The notes below the pieces were generated by a model. The model saw only the letters and a program-made list of their open reading frames with translations, was not told the origin of the DNA and made no database searches. Positions 9,301 to 19,122 of a stretch of DNA of 64,000 nucleotides are shown piece after piece. Both the position numbers and the translations under genes were made by a program. Within the stretch, counting starts at the first letter, position 1, and each line of letters starts with the position of its first letter. This DNA comes from Pseudomonadota bacterium (GTDB lineage: Bacteria; Pseudomonadota; Alphaproteobacteria; Rhodobacterales; Rhodobacteraceae): assembly GCA_018240425.1 (NCBI GenBank), contig JAFEFU010000071.1, positions 62,001 to 126,000 of the forward strand, given 5' to 3'.

Positions 9301-10583
9301 TGGCCTGTCACCTTCGCCTCGGTTTGGGTTGCGCCGCGCAGGACCGCCTCGGCAGCGGCGGTCAGGCGCAACGTGGGTCTTTCGGAATTTCTCAGGTCGA
9401 TCGCGGTCAGGTCGCGCGCCAGCAGGTCTTCGGCCTTGTCCAGCGCGATCACCTCCTCGACGGCCTCGACGGCATGATCCTCGGGCAGCAGGATGCGCTG
9501 GCCGCGGTCCAGCACGATGTCCCAGCGGCGCCCGCCCATCCGCACCATGCCGCGCACATGCGGCAGGATCGGCCGCGCCGCGGCAAGGATCGCAAGCGCC
9601 TCGGGCACCGCGTCGGGGGCCCCTGCCCCGGCGACCACCGGCAGGTCGGGGCGCGCACCCCGTTCCAGGAGGGTCGCCACCCGGTGCCCGGTTGCGTCGA
9701 GCATCTCGAGTCCCGTCTCGGTCCGCCACAGGATCGCGGGCTTCCTTTCGGTCACCGTCACCCCGAGGACACCGCCCGCCTTCAGCTTGACGGACACATC
9801 GGCCACGGCGTCCATGCCCGCGATCGTGTCGCGGAACCCGTCGAGGTCGAGCTTGAAGGACGAGACCGGCAGTTCTGCCGGCACCATCGCGCGGATCGCG
9901 TCGGCCACCGGCGCCGAGGCGCCGTCGATCGACATCATCTTGACCATGAATTCCGGCCGGTTCTCGATCCGGTCGCGGAGCGCGGTGAACTGGCCGGCCA
10001 GCGCCGCGCGGCGGCTGTCGCTGGCAAGGTAGCCGCCCGCCAGCGCCAGCACCACCAGCACCGGCAGACCATAGCGCATGAAGATGCGGAACCCCGGCGT
10101 CAGCCACAGCCTTTCCATCCGGTAGGCGAGGCGCGAGGGCGAAGGATCACCCCCCTGGGCGCGGCGCGGGGCGGCGGCGCGCGGCGCGAAGACCGCGGGT
10201 TTCGCGGTCACTTGCGGCGGTGCGGGCCGGGTCGGCGGAGGCTGGACCGGCGGAGGCTGGGTCCGCCGCACCGAGACGAAGGCCGGGGCGGGATCGCCCC
10301 GAGGCGCCGGCTGCGGCTCGACCGGCGGTCCGGCCCGCAATGCAACCTGCGCCTCGTCGCCGTCAGTCCGGCGCGGCGGCACGGGCGCGGCCAAGGGTGC
10401 GGCCGGGGGCGCGGCCGGGGGTGCAGGTTGGCCGCGCATCAGGGCCGCCAGCCGGTCGAAGGCCGTCGCCGGCGCACCCCCACCGGCATCCGGCTGCCCG
10501 CCTTCGCGGATATCGGCCTCGCCGCGCAGGCGGCCGTTGCGGTAGTGCGACACCGGGCGTTCTGGCGCTCTCAGCGGTTGCAT
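9297..10583 (-). CDS. ftsQ: Cell division protein FtsQ with long proline-rich N-terminus
   Basis: A 428-residue single-pass divisome protein. The order is: cytoplasmic residues 1-170, very rich in Pro and Ala; transmembrane segment [17 protein letters not shown] at 171-187; POTRA domain starting near residue 200; FtsQ beta domain. The segment [18 protein letters not shown] just before the membrane helix is where related FtsQ proteins normally begin their recognisable part, so about 145 residues are extra. The start is supported by GGAGG seven bases upstream of the ATG, inside the last codons of ddl, with which it overlaps by 13 bases. Confidence 0.92.
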   Translation of the reverse strand: MQPLRAPERPVSHYRNGRLRGEADIREGGQPDAGGGAPATAFDRLAALMRGQPAPPAAPPAAPLAAPVPPRRTDGDEAQVALRAGPPVEPQPAPRGDPAPAFVSVRRTQPPPVQPPPTRPAPPQVTAKPAVFAPRAAAPRRAQGGDPSPSRLAYRMERLWLTPGFRIFMRYGLPVLVVLALAGGYLASDSRRAALAGQFTALRDRIENRPEFMVKMMSIDGASAPVADAIRAMVPAELPVSSFKLDLDGFRDTIAGMDAVADVSVKLKAGGVLGVTVTERKPAILWRTETGLEMLDATGHRVATLLERGARPDLPVVAGAGAPDAVPEALAILAAARPILPHVRGMVRMGGRRWDIVLDRGQRILLPEDHAVEAVEEVIALDKAEDLLARDLTAIDLRNSERPTLRLTAAAEAVLRGATQTEAKVTGQ

Positions 10584-11503
10584 GAGGCGTCCTCCACCAG
10601 CCAGGCGCAGAGATCGGCAAAGCTCATCCCCTCGGCCGCCGCCTGCTCGGGCGACAGCGACGTGGGCGTCATTCCCGGCTGGGTGTTCGTCTCGAGAATA
10701 TAGAGCCCCGCCAGCCCCCGCGCCTCGTCCCAGCGGAAATCGCTGCGCGACAGGCCCCGGCAGCCCAGGGCGCGGTGGGCACGCAGCGCATGATCGCGGC
10801 AGGCCGCGCCGATCTCGTCGGGCAGCACCGCCGGACAGACATGGCGCGAGCCCCCCGGCGCATATTTGGCGTGATAGTCATACCAGCCGTCGGTCACGAT
10901 CTCGGTCACGGACAGGGCGCGATCGCCCAGCACCGACACCGTCAGCTCGCGCCCCGGCACATATTCCTCGACCATCACGCGGGCGGGCATGTCGGGCGCC
11001 AGAACCGGCGGGCCGTTCGCCGCCTCGTGCACAATGTAGATGCCGACCGACGAGCCTTCGTTGTTGGGCTTGACCACATAGGGCGGCGCCATCACATGCC
11101 GCGCCCGCACCTCGTCCACATCGGCGATCAGGCTGGCCGCGACCGGAATCCCCTGGGCGCGATAGACATCCTTGGCCCGCGCCTTGTCCATCGCCAGCGC
11201 CGAGGCCAGCACCCCCGAATGCGTATAGGGGACAGCCAGCCATTCCAGCAGGCCCTGGACGCAGCCATCCTCGCCCCAGCGGCCATGCAGGGCGTTGAAG
11301 CAGACATCGGGAGCGATTTCGCACAGGCGCGCGACAAGGTCGCGGCCGGCATCGACCTCGACCACCTCGTATCCCGCCTCCCGCAGGGCCTGGGCACAAC
11401 CGCGCCCGCTGACAAGCGAGACCTCCCGCTCAGCGGAAAGCCCACCCATCAGTACTGCCACCTTGGGGGCTTGCCTGCTCGACCTGCCCGCCACGTCCGC
11501 CAT
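10571..11503 (-). CDS. ddl: D-alanine--D-alanine ligase
   Basis: A 310-residue ATP-grasp enzyme making the D-Ala-D-Ala dipeptide for peptidoglycan. Visible features are the N-terminal [20 protein letters not shown], the Ser-Val loop [12 protein letters not shown], and the C-terminal metal-binding region [19 protein letters not shown]. The length is typical of the DdlB type. The chosen ATG has a GGAG directly against it, an awkward spacing, but no better start exists before the conserved MGG loop. Confidence 0.96.
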   Translation of the reverse strand: MADVAGRSSRQAPKVAVLMGGLSAEREVSLVSGRGCAQALREAGYEVVEVDAGRDLVARLCEIAPDVCFNALHGRWGEDGCVQGLLEWLAVPYTHSGVLASALAMDKARAKDVYRAQGIPVAASLIADVDEVRARHVMAPPYVVKPNNEGSSVGIYIVHEAANGPPVLAPDMPARVMVEEYVPGRELTVSVLGDRALSVTEIVTDGWYDYHAKYAPGGSRHVCPAVLPDEIGAACRDHALRAHRALGCRGLSRSDFRWDEARGLAGLYILETNTQPGMTPTSLSPEQAAAEGMSFADLCAWLVEDASCNR

Positions 11504-11564
11504 CTCCGGGGCTTTGTGCCCCTGTTATCCACCGGGTTATACCCGGCTTAGTCGTTCTTATCGT

Positions 11565-12509
11565 TCATTTTTCAGGCGCCGGTTCGCCGACGCGCATGAT
11601 TTCCCACTCTAACGTCATTCCGCTGGATTGGAAAACCCTTTTTCTCACTTCCTCGCCCAATCCCTCCAGATCGGCCGCGCTCGCCCCCCCGGCGTTCAGA
11701 AGGAAGTTGGCGTGCATCTCGCTCATCTGCGCCCCGCCGCGCCGCGCCCCGCGCATCCCGGCGTCGGCAATCAGCTTCCAGGCCTTGAGGTCGTGCACAT
11801 CATCCGCCCGTCCGGTCGAGGAAAAGCCGGCCGGGTTGCGAAAGGTCGATCCGGCCGAGCGTTCCCTGGTCGGCTGGCTGGCATCGCGCCGGGCCAGCTG
11901 TTCCTCCATCCGCGCCGCCAGCGCCGCCCGATCGCCGGAGGGCGCGCGGAATGTGGCCGCGACGATCACCGCGCCCTCGGGCAGGTCCGACTGGCGGTAG
12001 TGCAGGTTCAAGGCCCCGGCCGGAAGGTCCATGACCTCGCCCGTCCGCGTCACGATCCTGACGCTGTCCAGCACGTCCGCAACGTAAGAACCATAGCAGC
12101 CCGCGTTCATCCTGACCGCGCCGCCGATGCTGCCGGGGATGGTGCGCAGGAAGGTCAGGTCACACCCCGCCTCGGCGGCCCGCCGCGCCACATGGGCATC
12201 CAGCGCCGCCGCCCCGGCGGTAACGCGATTTCCTGCGGTTTCAATGGCATTGAACCCGCGCCCCAGCCGGATCACCACCGCCCGGAGGCCGCCATCCCGC
12301 ACGATCAGGTTCGACCCCACCCCCATCGGAAAAACCGCCACCCCCGGATCGAGCGCCCCCAGGAACTGCGCCAGGTCCGCCTCGTCCGCCGGCTGGAACA
12401 GCCAGTCCGCCGGCCCCCCGACGCGCAGCCAGGTGAGGTCAGCAAGAGGGCGGTCGGGTGTCAGGGTGCCGCGCACGGGGGGGAGGGGCTGGGTCATGGG
12501 GGCGTTCAT
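11565..12509 (-). CDS. murB: UDP-N-acetylenolpyruvoylglucosamine reductase MurB
   Basis: A 314-residue FAD enzyme reducing the enolpyruvyl group to make UDP-MurNAc. FAD-binding residues lie in [14 protein letters not shown] and [20 protein letters not shown]. The active-site serine region is [10 protein letters not shown] and the C-terminal catalytic Glu is in [11 protein letters not shown]. It is a type I enzyme without the extra loop found in E. coli. The ATG giving MNAPMTQ was chosen because the upstream alternative at 12533 is a TTG without a ribosome-binding site; the second ATG at 12497 is also possible. Confidence 0.95.
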   Translation of the reverse strand: MNAPMTQPLPPVRGTLTPDRPLADLTWLRVGGPADWLFQPADEADLAQFLGALDPGVAVFPMGVGSNLIVRDGGLRAVVIRLGRGFNAIETAGNRVTAGAAALDAHVARRAAEAGCDLTFLRTIPGSIGGAVRMNAGCYGSYVADVLDSVRIVTRTGEVMDLPAGALNLHYRQSDLPEGAVIVAATFRAPSGDRAALAARMEEQLARRDASQPTRERSAGSTFRNPAGFSSTGRADDVHDLKAWKLIADAGMRGARRGGAQMSEMHANFLLNAGGASAADLEGLGEEVRKRVFQSSGMTLEWEIMRVGEPAPEK

Positions 12510-12622
12510 GCCGAAGGCCGGGGGATGGTGCAAGAATCATTCGCGCAATTGCGGGTCTTTCGATGGCGGGCGCCAGGCCAGAGCGAATTGCGCCTGACTC
12601 CGCGCCTCGCATGTCTTCGCCC

Positions 12623-12702
12623 GCCCCGGCGAAGGCCGGGGCCTCGCCGGATTTCGCGCGAGGCCGGATTTCGCGCGGGGATCGCGGCCCCGACTCGGGG
12701 CC
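12623..12702. repeat. Compound palindromic intergenic element between murB and murC
   Basis: Three repeats are packed into 80 bases: a perfect inverted repeat GCCCCGGC-GAAG-GCCGGGGC (12623-12642), a direct repeat GCCGGATTTCGCGCG occurring twice 17 bases apart (12646-12660 and 12663-12677), and a second perfect inverted repeat GGCCCCG-ACT-CGGGGCC (12686-12702). It lies in the 275-base gap that interrupts the otherwise tightly packed mur genes. It resembles REP-like palindromic units seen between alphaproteobacterial genes. Confidence 0.6.
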
Positions 12703-12784
12703 GGGGTGGCGCGGACAAAGGCAGCAACCGGCGACCCCGATCATCACGTTCGTGCCAGTCTTGCCAAGCTCTTCGGCGGCCCCC

Positions 12785-14212
12785 CTACGCCGCCTTTTCG
12801 GCCAGCCGCGCGGGCAGCGCATTGGCCCAGGCCGAGATCGAGCCGGCGCCGAGGCAGACCACCAGGTCGCCGGGGCGGGCCTGTTCGCGGACCAGCCGCG
12901 CCAGGTCCTCCTCGCCAATCACCGCGCGGGCGTGGCGGTGGCCGTGGGCGATGAGGCCCGCGACCAGATCGTCGCGGCTGGCACCGGGGATCGGCTCCTC
13001 GCCCGCCGCATAGACATCGGCGATGGCCACCACGTCGGCCTCGTTGAAGCAGGTGCAGAATTCCTCGAACAGGTTCGACAGGCGGCTGTAGCGGTGGGGC
13101 TGGTGGATGGCGATGACCCGGGCCCCCGGGGTGGAGGCAATCGCCTGCCGCGCCGCCTTCAGAACTGCCGCGATCTCGACGGGATGGTGGCCGTAGTCGT
13201 CGATCACGGTCACGCCGCCCAGAACCTCGCCCACCTTGGTGAAGCGCCGGTTGACCCCGGCGAACCCGGCCAGCGCGGCGCGGATCTCGTCCTTCTTCAT
13301 GCCGAGATGGCGGGCGACCGCGACGGCGGCGAGCGCGTTCGAGACATTGTGGTCGCCCGGCATCGGCAGGGTGCAGCCCTCGATCCGCGAGTCGCCCTCC
13401 TCGCCCTGAAGCAGGATGTCGAACTGTGCCGTGCCGCCCTCATAGCGCAGGTCGACCGCACGCACGTCGGCCTGGGCATTGAAGCCGAAGGTCACGATGC
13501 GGCGGTCGGTGACGCGCCCGACCAGCGCCTGCACCTCGGGGTGGTCGGTGCAGCAGACGGCGATCCCGTAGAAGGGGATGTTCGAGACGAAATCGTAGAA
13601 GCCCTTCCTCAGCGCCTCGATGGTGCCCCAGTGCTCCATGTGCTCGGGGTCGATGTTCGTCACGATGGCGATGGTGGCGGGCAGGCGGTTGAACGACCCG
13701 TCGCTCTCGTCGGCCTCGACCACCATCCATTCGCCGGCCCCGGCCCGAGCGTTCGACCCGTAGGCATGGATGATACCGCCGTTGATGACGGTCGGGTCGA
13801 AGCCGCCCTTGTCGAGAAGCGTCGCCACCATCGTCGTCGTCGTGGTCTTGCCGTGGGTTCCGGCGACAGCGACGTTCGAGCGCAGCCGCATGAGTTCGGC
13901 CAGCATCTCGGCACGCCGCACCACCGGCAGGCCGCGGCGGCGCGCCTCCTCGAGTTCGGGGTTGCCCTTCTTGATCGCTGACGAGATCACCACCACCGCG
14001 GCCTCGCCGATGTTTCCGGCGCGCTGTCCCTCGAAGAAGGTGGCGCCCAGCCTGACCAGCCGGTCGGTGATCTTCGACGCCTTGGCGTCCGATCCCTGGA
14101 CCGGGTAGCCGAGCGTCATCAGGACTTCGGCGATCCCCGACATGCCGATCCCGCCGATGCCGACGAAATGGATGGGGCCAAGCTCGCCGGGAAGTTTGGT
14201 CGCTGCGTTCAT
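12785..14212 (-). CDS. murC: UDP-N-acetylmuramate--L-alanine ligase MurC
   Basis: A 475-residue Mur ligase adding the first amino acid of the stem peptide. The N-terminal Rossmann region is [18 protein letters not shown] and the ATP P-loop is [11 protein letters not shown], followed by EADESDGSF and the DDYGHHPVE signature of MurC. The length is normal. Its ATG overlaps the murG stop by four bases, so it is translationally coupled. Confidence 0.97.
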   Translation of the reverse strand: MNAATKLPGELGPIHFVGIGGIGMSGIAEVLMTLGYPVQGSDAKASKITDRLVRLGATFFEGQRAGNIGEAAVVVISSAIKKGNPELEEARRRGLPVVRRAEMLAELMRLRSNVAVAGTHGKTTTTTMVATLLDKGGFDPTVINGGIIHAYGSNARAGAGEWMVVEADESDGSFNRLPATIAIVTNIDPEHMEHWGTIEALRKGFYDFVSNIPFYGIAVCCTDHPEVQALVGRVTDRRIVTFGFNAQADVRAVDLRYEGGTAQFDILLQGEEGDSRIEGCTLPMPGDHNVSNALAAVAVARHLGMKKDEIRAALAGFAGVNRRFTKVGEVLGGVTVIDDYGHHPVEIAAVLKAARQAIASTPGARVIAIHQPHRYSRLSNLFEEFCTCFNEADVVAIADVYAAGEEPIPGASRDDLVAGLIAHGHRHARAVIGEEDLARLVREQARPGDLVVCLGAGSISAWANALPARLAEKAA

Positions 14213-15321
14213 CGCTCGGTCTTTCCGTTCGGTGGGGCAGCCAGCGCGGTCACGAGGGCCGCGAGGCGCAGGGTGGCGTCGGGGATGCCCTGGGCGAGCG
14301 CCGCCCGGGCCATGCGTTCGGCCAGGGCGGGCTGGCCCAGGACCGCGGCGATCTGCGCCGACAGCGACCGGCTGTCAAGCGCCGATTCCGGGATCACGAT
14401 CGCCGCGCCGCTTTCCGCCAGCGCCCGGGCGTTGGCGGTCTGGTGGTCGGCGGTGGCGGCGGCGAAGGGAATGAGGATCGACGGGCGACCGATGACGCTG
14501 AGGTCGGCGACGCTCGAGGCGCCGGACCGGCAGATGACCAGCTGCGCCCCGGCCAGACGCCGGGGCAGGTCGGCGAAGAAGGGCGCGACCTCGGCGGCAA
14601 CCCCGGCGGCGGCATAGGCGGCGAGAACCCGCTGATGGTCCTCGGCCCGCGCCTGGTGCGAGACGCGAAGGCGCCGGCGCAGGGCCTCGGGAAGAAGCGC
14701 CACCGCCCCCGGCACCGTATCCGAGATGACGCGCGCGCCCTGGCTGCCGCCGAAGACGGCAAGGCTCAGCGCCTCGCCTCCAGGCGGGACGTAGGGGGCA
14801 CCAGCCAGGTCGAGGACGGAGGCGCGCACCGGATTGCCGGTGTGGTGCCCGATGACCCCGGCGGGCAGTGGAGTGGGCCAGGTGCCGCAGGCGACGAAAT
14901 CGACATGGCGGGCAAAGAGCCGGTTCACCCGCCCGAGGACGCCGTTCTGCTCGTGGATGCCGCGCGGCAGGCGCAGGATCGCCGCCGCCGCCAGGGCCGG
15001 GATCGAGGGGTAGCCGCCGAAGCCCACCACCGCCGCCGGCCGGTCGGCGCGCAGGCTGCGCACCGCGCCCAGGATGCCGCGCGCCACCCGCAGGGGCACC
15101 GCCAGCTTCGCCAGCCCCCCGCCGCGCGCGAAGGTGGCCGAGGCCACCCTTTCGATGGCGACGGCGGAGGGGAAACCCTGGGTATAGCGCGCGCCCCGGT
15201 CGTCGGTCGACAGCTTCACTCGCCAGCCCTCGGCCAGCATGGCCTCGGCCAGCGCCTGGGCCGGAAACATGTGGCCCCCGGTCCCGCCCGCCGCGATCAG
15301 AAGAAGCGGCGCCGCCGCCAT
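14209..15321 (-). CDS. murG: UDP-GlcNAc:lipid I GlcNAc transferase MurG
   Basis: A 370-residue GT28 glycosyltransferase converting lipid I to lipid II on the inner face of the membrane. The N-terminal glycine-rich loop is [13 protein letters not shown]. The second loop [11 protein letters not shown] and the donor-binding stretch [19 protein letters not shown] are present in order. The start is the ATG overlapping the ftsW stop by one base (TGATG). The frame remains open upstream only as a shadow of ftsW. Confidence 0.97.
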   Translation of the reverse strand: MAAAPLLLIAAGGTGGHMFPAQALAEAMLAEGWRVKLSTDDRGARYTQGFPSAVAIERVASATFARGGGLAKLAVPLRVARGILGAVRSLRADRPAAVVGFGGYPSIPALAAAAILRLPRGIHEQNGVLGRVNRLFARHVDFVACGTWPTPLPAGVIGHHTGNPVRASVLDLAGAPYVPPGGEALSLAVFGGSQGARVISDTVPGAVALLPEALRRRLRVSHQARAEDHQRVLAAYAAAGVAAEVAPFFADLPRRLAGAQLVICRSGASSVADLSVIGRPSILIPFAAATADHQTANARALAESGAAIVIPESALDSRSLSAQIAAVLGQPALAERMARAALAQGIPDATLRLAALVTALAAPPNGKTER

Positions 15322-16487
15322 CAGCGGCCCCGCTTCCGCAGGATGTCGCCGATCCCCCCCTGCGGCCGGCGCCGCGTCAGCGCGAGAAGCATCCCCACCA
15401 GGATGCCCGAGGCGATGACCGACGAGCCGCCATAGCTGATGAAGGGCAGCGTCATGCCCTTGGCGGGCAGAAGCCGCACCGCCACCCCCATGTTGATCAT
15501 GGCCTGCACGCCGAAGGCGCAGGCGAGGCCGGTTCCCGCAAGCCGGGTGAAGGGATCGCGCTCCTTGGTCAGGCGCCAGAGCGAGCGCACGGTGATCGAC
15601 CCGTAGAGGAGGATGATGCCGACGACCAGCACCAGGCCGAACTCTTCGGCGGCGACCGCGATGATGAAGTCGGTGTGCGCATCCGGCAGCGTCCACTTCA
15701 CCGTCCCCTCGCCGACCCCCACCCCGAAGAAGCCGCCATCCTGGATGGCGTTCGTCGCATAGCCGATCTGGGTGCGCGGATCGACATCGGCCGCAAGATA
15801 GCCGTCGATCCGGCGGGCGAAATGCTCGGACATGTTGTAGGCGCCGAACCCGCCGCCGATGGCCAGCGAAATGACCAGCGCGACCAGCGCCATCGGCGCG
15901 CCGGCCACGAAATACATCACCGCCCACGAAAAGAGCACGAGGCAGGCCTGGCCGAAGTCCGGCTGCATGGCCAGAAAGCCCGCCATGACGAGCGCGATCA
16001 CGAAGGAATAGAGGCGCCCGGGCGGGCCGCCGATGTCCTGCGCGGCGGCCATCAGCCAGGCCGAGACGACGACGAAGCCGGGCTTGAGGAACTCCGAGGG
16101 CTGAACCGAGACGAAGCCCAGCGAATACCAGCGCACCGCGCCCTTGCCGAAGTCGGTCCCCAGAAGCGGCAGCAGGACCAGGGACAGGGCGGCGGCGGCG
16201 AACCCGAGAATCCCCACGCGCCGGACCATGCCGACCGGCATCATCGAACAGAGGATCATCACCACGAAGGCCAGCCCGCCGAACAGCGCCTGGCGGGTGA
16301 CGTAGTAATAGGGCGGCAGGTGGTTCTTCTCGGCCAGGGGCACCGAGGCCGCGAGGCCGAGCAGGATGCCCAGGCCGAACAGGGCGATGACCAACCCCAG
16401 CGATACCCTGTCGATGGTCCGCCACCAGCGCGGAATCACGGGGTCGCCCGCGCGCACCGGGGCGCTGCCGAACACCATTTCTGTCAT
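15321..16487 (-). CDS. ftsW: Peptidoglycan glycosyltransferase FtsW
   Basis: A 388-residue SEDS-family polytopic membrane protein with about ten hydrophobic segments. It polymerises lipid II at the septum together with the transpeptidase FtsI. Family landmarks are [13 protein letters not shown], the conserved Asp loop in [11 protein letters not shown], and the C-terminal [15 protein letters not shown]. The 126-base gap upstream contains minus-strand TAGACT (16542-16537), a possible -10, so ftsW-murG-murC-murB-ddl-ftsQA may be transcribed independently of murD because of the insertion behind it. Confidence 0.96.
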   Translation of the reverse strand: MTEMVFGSAPVRAGDPVIPRWWRTIDRVSLGLVIALFGLGILLGLAASVPLAEKNHLPPYYYVTRQALFGGLAFVVMILCSMMPVGMVRRVGILGFAAAALSLVLLPLLGTDFGKGAVRWYSLGFVSVQPSEFLKPGFVVVSAWLMAAAQDIGGPPGRLYSFVIALVMAGFLAMQPDFGQACLVLFSWAVMYFVAGAPMALVALVISLAIGGGFGAYNMSEHFARRIDGYLAADVDPRTQIGYATNAIQDGGFFGVGVGEGTVKWTLPDAHTDFIIAVAAEEFGLVLVVGIILLYGSITVRSLWRLTKERDPFTRLAGTGLACAFGVQAMINMGVAVRLLPAKGMTLPFISYGGSSVIASGILVGMLLALTRRRPQGGIGDILRKRGR

Positions 16488-16613
16488 GTTGCCGCTCTCA
16501 CTGCCTAAGCGCCCGGTTTGGCCGGGTCTGGCCGCGAGTCTAGCGAATAAGTCGCTGCCGCGCTAGGGGAAGATCACACCCCCGCGCCCTGCGCGCGGCC
16601 TGCCGCCGCGCGG

Positions 16614-17198
16614 TCAGAGCGGCAGGATCCACAACGCCAGGAACGGCGTCTTGCCGGCGCGCATCGCGTGGCGGATGCCGGGCGGATTGTAGATCAGCCC
16701 CGCCGGCCCCGGATCGGTCCAGTCCATCCGCTCGTTCCACCATTCGCCGGGCGCCAGCGGCAGATAGACCTCTTCGGGCGGGTGGCTGTGGAAGGGATAG
16801 GTGACGCCGGGGGCGATCAGCGACAGGCCGATCCACAGATCCGCGCGCGGCTCGATCCCGCCCGGCCCGAGGATCATGGCGTTGGCATGGCCGTCGTAGA
16901 AGCTGCGGTCCGCCGGGTCGGCCGAGGCACGCCGCGCCCAGGGAAGGCGCGGGCCCAGCCGGGCAAGGGCATCGGCCACCGCCGCGGGGCCGCCCGCGCG
17001 CGCCAGCGCCAGCGCCGCATCGAACCAGCCGCAGGCCGCCATCCGCGCCGCCCTCGCTTCGCCGGCGGGCGGGGCGGGCTGCGCGCAGCGGCCGAAGACC
17101 TCGGCCACCACCCGCGCCGGATCCGACCCCGGCGCCGCCCGTGTCGCAAAGGCCGAGGCGGTCACGTCGAGAAACTGTTGCAGATCGCCGTCACGCAT
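16614..17198 (-). CDS. DMSP-lyase-family cupin protein (DddL/DddQ-like)
   Basis: A 194-residue protein whose C-terminal half is a single cupin. The metal-binding set of the dimethylsulfoniopropionate lyase family is visible: H137-x-H139 and E143-x-Y145 in FHSHPPEEVYLPLAPGEWW, and H177 in YNPPGIRHAMRAGKTPFLALW. Known members (DddL, DddQ, DddW) cleave DMSP to dimethylsulfide and acrylate, but some relatives lack that activity, so the substrate is open. The start at 17198 has AGGAG seven bases upstream; a longer start at 17228 lacks this. It overlaps the AraC-type gene by 8 bases and is probably co-transcribed with it. No acrylate-handling genes lie nearby. Confidence 0.7.
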   Translation of the reverse strand: MRDGDLQQFLDVTASAFATRAAPGSDPARVVAEVFGRCAQPAPPAGEARAARMAACGWFDAALALARAGGPAAVADALARLGPRLPWARRASADPADRSFYDGHANAMILGPGGIEPRADLWIGLSLIAPGVTYPFHSHPPEEVYLPLAPGEWWNERMDWTDPGPAGLIYNPPGIRHAMRAGKTPFLALWILPL

Positions 17199-18150
17199 CG
17201 GGAGACTCCTGTCGGACCTTTGCTGCATCGCGCGGCGTCAAATCCTCGCCGCGCGGGCCGAGATCGGGCCCACCCCCTTCCGCCCCGCCGCTTGGCAGAG
17301 TGCCGAAGGCCGCCCGGTAGCGCCGGGCGAAATGCGACCGCGAGGCATAGCCCGACGCAAGAGCGGCATCGCCCGAGGCCGCGCCCGCCGACAGAAGCCG
17401 GCGGGCCGCCTCCATCCGCACCCGCGTCAGGATGGCACGAAAGCCCGTCCCCTCGCGCGCCAACCGGCGCCGCAGCGTCGAGCCGCCAAGGCCGAGGGCG
17501 GCCGCCACCACCTCGACGCTCCAGCCCTCGTCGGGCCGCGCCGCCATCCGCAGGGCAAGGTCGTCCGACAGGCGCCGCGCGAACAGGTGCCGGGCAGCCG
17601 GATCGCTCGCAGCCAGCGACAGCATCTCGGCCAGCCGCAGATCCCTGACGCGCTCGCGCGCCCCGCCATCGGCGATCGCGGTGGCGGCGTGGGCCACGGC
17701 CTCGACCAGATCCGCCGTCAGCCTTAGCCGGACCTTCGGGCCTGTCCAGCCCATCGCCGGCGGCTGGGGCAACGCCGCGACGGAAGCAGGCAGCGCGGCG
17801 ATCTCGAAGATCAGCGATTCATAGAGGCCCGTCCGCTCGCAAGGCACGTTCACCACGTCGAGCGGCACCCCGGCGGGAAGCGCAAAGACCATGCCTGGCG
17901 AAAGCCGCCCGGCCATGTCGCCGCCGAACCACACCTCCTTGCGCCCGCGCAGGACCACGCCGATCAGCGGGTGGGCCAGCGTGATCGCCGCGATCCGCTC
18001 GCGCGAGACCGCGCCATAGGTGAAAAGCCCCGCGCCATGCGGATGCGTCCCTGCCGGGCGCGGGTCGCGCAGGCCCGCAAGACTCTCGAACAGCCGGTCG
18101 AGCAGGCGGCGGCGCAGACCCTCGGCCTCGAACTGGGGGCGGTCGTTCAT
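17191..18150 (-). CDS. AraC-family transcriptional regulator
   Basis: A 319-residue regulator with an N-terminal AraC_N/cupin-like sensory half (residues about 25-190, including GVVLRGRKEVWFGGDMAGRL) and a C-terminal double helix-turn-helix (DEGWSVEVVAAALGLGGSTL ... GDAALASGYASRSHFARRYR). The first half resembles regulators of the AraC_N type. It is divergent from the secreted MBL-fold gene and precedes the DMSP-lyase-family gene in the same transcript, so it plausibly controls both. The 136-base intergenic region 18151-18286 is the likely operator site. Its inducer is unknown. Confidence 0.85.
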   Translation of the reverse strand: MNDRPQFEAEGLRRRLLDRLFESLAGLRDPRPAGTHPHGAGLFTYGAVSRERIAAITLAHPLIGVVLRGRKEVWFGGDMAGRLSPGMVFALPAGVPLDVVNVPCERTGLYESLIFEIAALPASVAALPQPPAMGWTGPKVRLRLTADLVEAVAHAATAIADGGARERVRDLRLAEMLSLAASDPAARHLFARRLSDDLALRMAARPDEGWSVEVVAAALGLGGSTLRRRLAREGTGFRAILTRVRMEAARRLLSAGAASGDAALASGYASRSHFARRYRAAFGTLPSGGAEGGGPDLGPRGEDLTPRDAAKVRQESPDA

Positions 18151-18286
18151 GTGCCCACTCTAGCCAATGCCCATCCGGCCCAAAAGAGCAAAGGCGAGCG
18201 TTTCGGGCGCAGAAGTGACCGCGCGCGGTCCGCAATACCGCACCCGCCGTGCGATGACTGTCCGGGCCATTTGACAGGAGACGGAC

Positions 18287-19111
18287 ATGAACAGGCTTTC
18301 CCTCACCCTCGCGCTTGCCCTTGTGGCCGGCGGCGCCGGCGGCGCCGAGACCGAACTCTGGCGGCTGGACTGCGGCCAAATCGCCGTCCGCGACATCAAT
18401 GCGTTCTCGGACAATTTCGCCTATTCGCCCGGGCCCCGCACCCTGACCGACAGTTGCTATCTGGTCCGCCATGACAAGGACTATCTTCTCTGGGACACCG
18501 GCCTGCCGGCTGCGCTCCTGAAGGCGCCGACCGATCCTGCAGCGGCCATGTCGCCCAGCCTCGGACAGGTTCTGCCGGCCCAACTGGCGGAAATCGGCAT
18601 CACCCCCGGCCAGATCGGGCGGATCGGCATCAGCCACGGCCACTTCGACCACACCGGGCAGGCGGCGGACTTCCCGCAGGCGACGCTTCTGATCGGCGCG
18701 GCGGACTGGGAGGGGATGGGCCAGACCCCGCCGCCCTTCGGCTTCGATCCCGCGGCGCTTGACCATTGGCGCACCGGCGGCGGCAAGGTGGACCCGGTCC
18801 GGGGCGACCGGGATGTCTTTGGCGACGGCAGCGTGGTGATGCTGTCGGCGCCCGGCCATACGGCGGGCGAGATGGCACTGCTCGTCCGGCTGGAAAAGAC
18901 CGGCCCGGTGCTTCTGTCGGGCGACGTGGTGCATTTCCGCGACCAGATCAAGGCCGGCAGCGTGCCGCCCTTCAACGAAAGCCGCGCCGACAGCCTTGCC
19001 TCGGTTTCGCGGATCGAGGAGATCGCCCGCAACCTCAAGGCGCGGCTCGTGATCCAGCACGATCCGGCCGACATAGCCCTTCTGCCGGCCTTCCCGGAAA
19101 GCGCCCGCTGA
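18287..19111 (+). CDS. Exported MBL-fold metallo-hydrolase (N-acyl-homoserine lactonase-like)
   Basis: A 274-residue protein with an N-terminal signal peptide (MNRLSLTLALALVAGGAGG). The metallo-beta-lactamase motif SHGHFDHTGQ supplies H117, H119, D121 and H122; APGHTAGE and LSGDVVHF give the next ligands and IQHDP the last. The closest recognisable group is the AttM/AiiA-like lactonase family, which opens acyl-homoserine or gamma-butyrolactones, though those enzymes are usually cytoplasmic. AGGAG lies seven bases before the ATG. It is the only plus-strand gene inside the division cluster and converges on murD with 11 bases between stops. Confidence 0.8.
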   Translation: MNRLSLTLALALVAGGAGGAETELWRLDCGQIAVRDINAFSDNFAYSPGPRTLTDSCYLVRHDKDYLLWDTGLPAALLKAPTDPAAAMSPSLGQVLPAQLAEIGITPGQIGRIGISHGHFDHTGQAADFPQATLLIGAADWEGMGQTPPPFGFDPAALDHWRTGGGKVDPVRGDRDVFGDGSVVMLSAPGHTAGEMALLVRLEKTGPVLLSGDVVHFRDQIKAGSVPPFNESRADSLASVSRIEEIARNLKARLVIQHDPADIALLPAFPESAR

Positions 19112-19122
19112 GGCTTTGGCTC

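Noticed and set aside
7861..9477. 538-codon plus-strand open frame across ftsA
   Set aside because: Antisense of ftsA; composition follows from the codons of the real gene.
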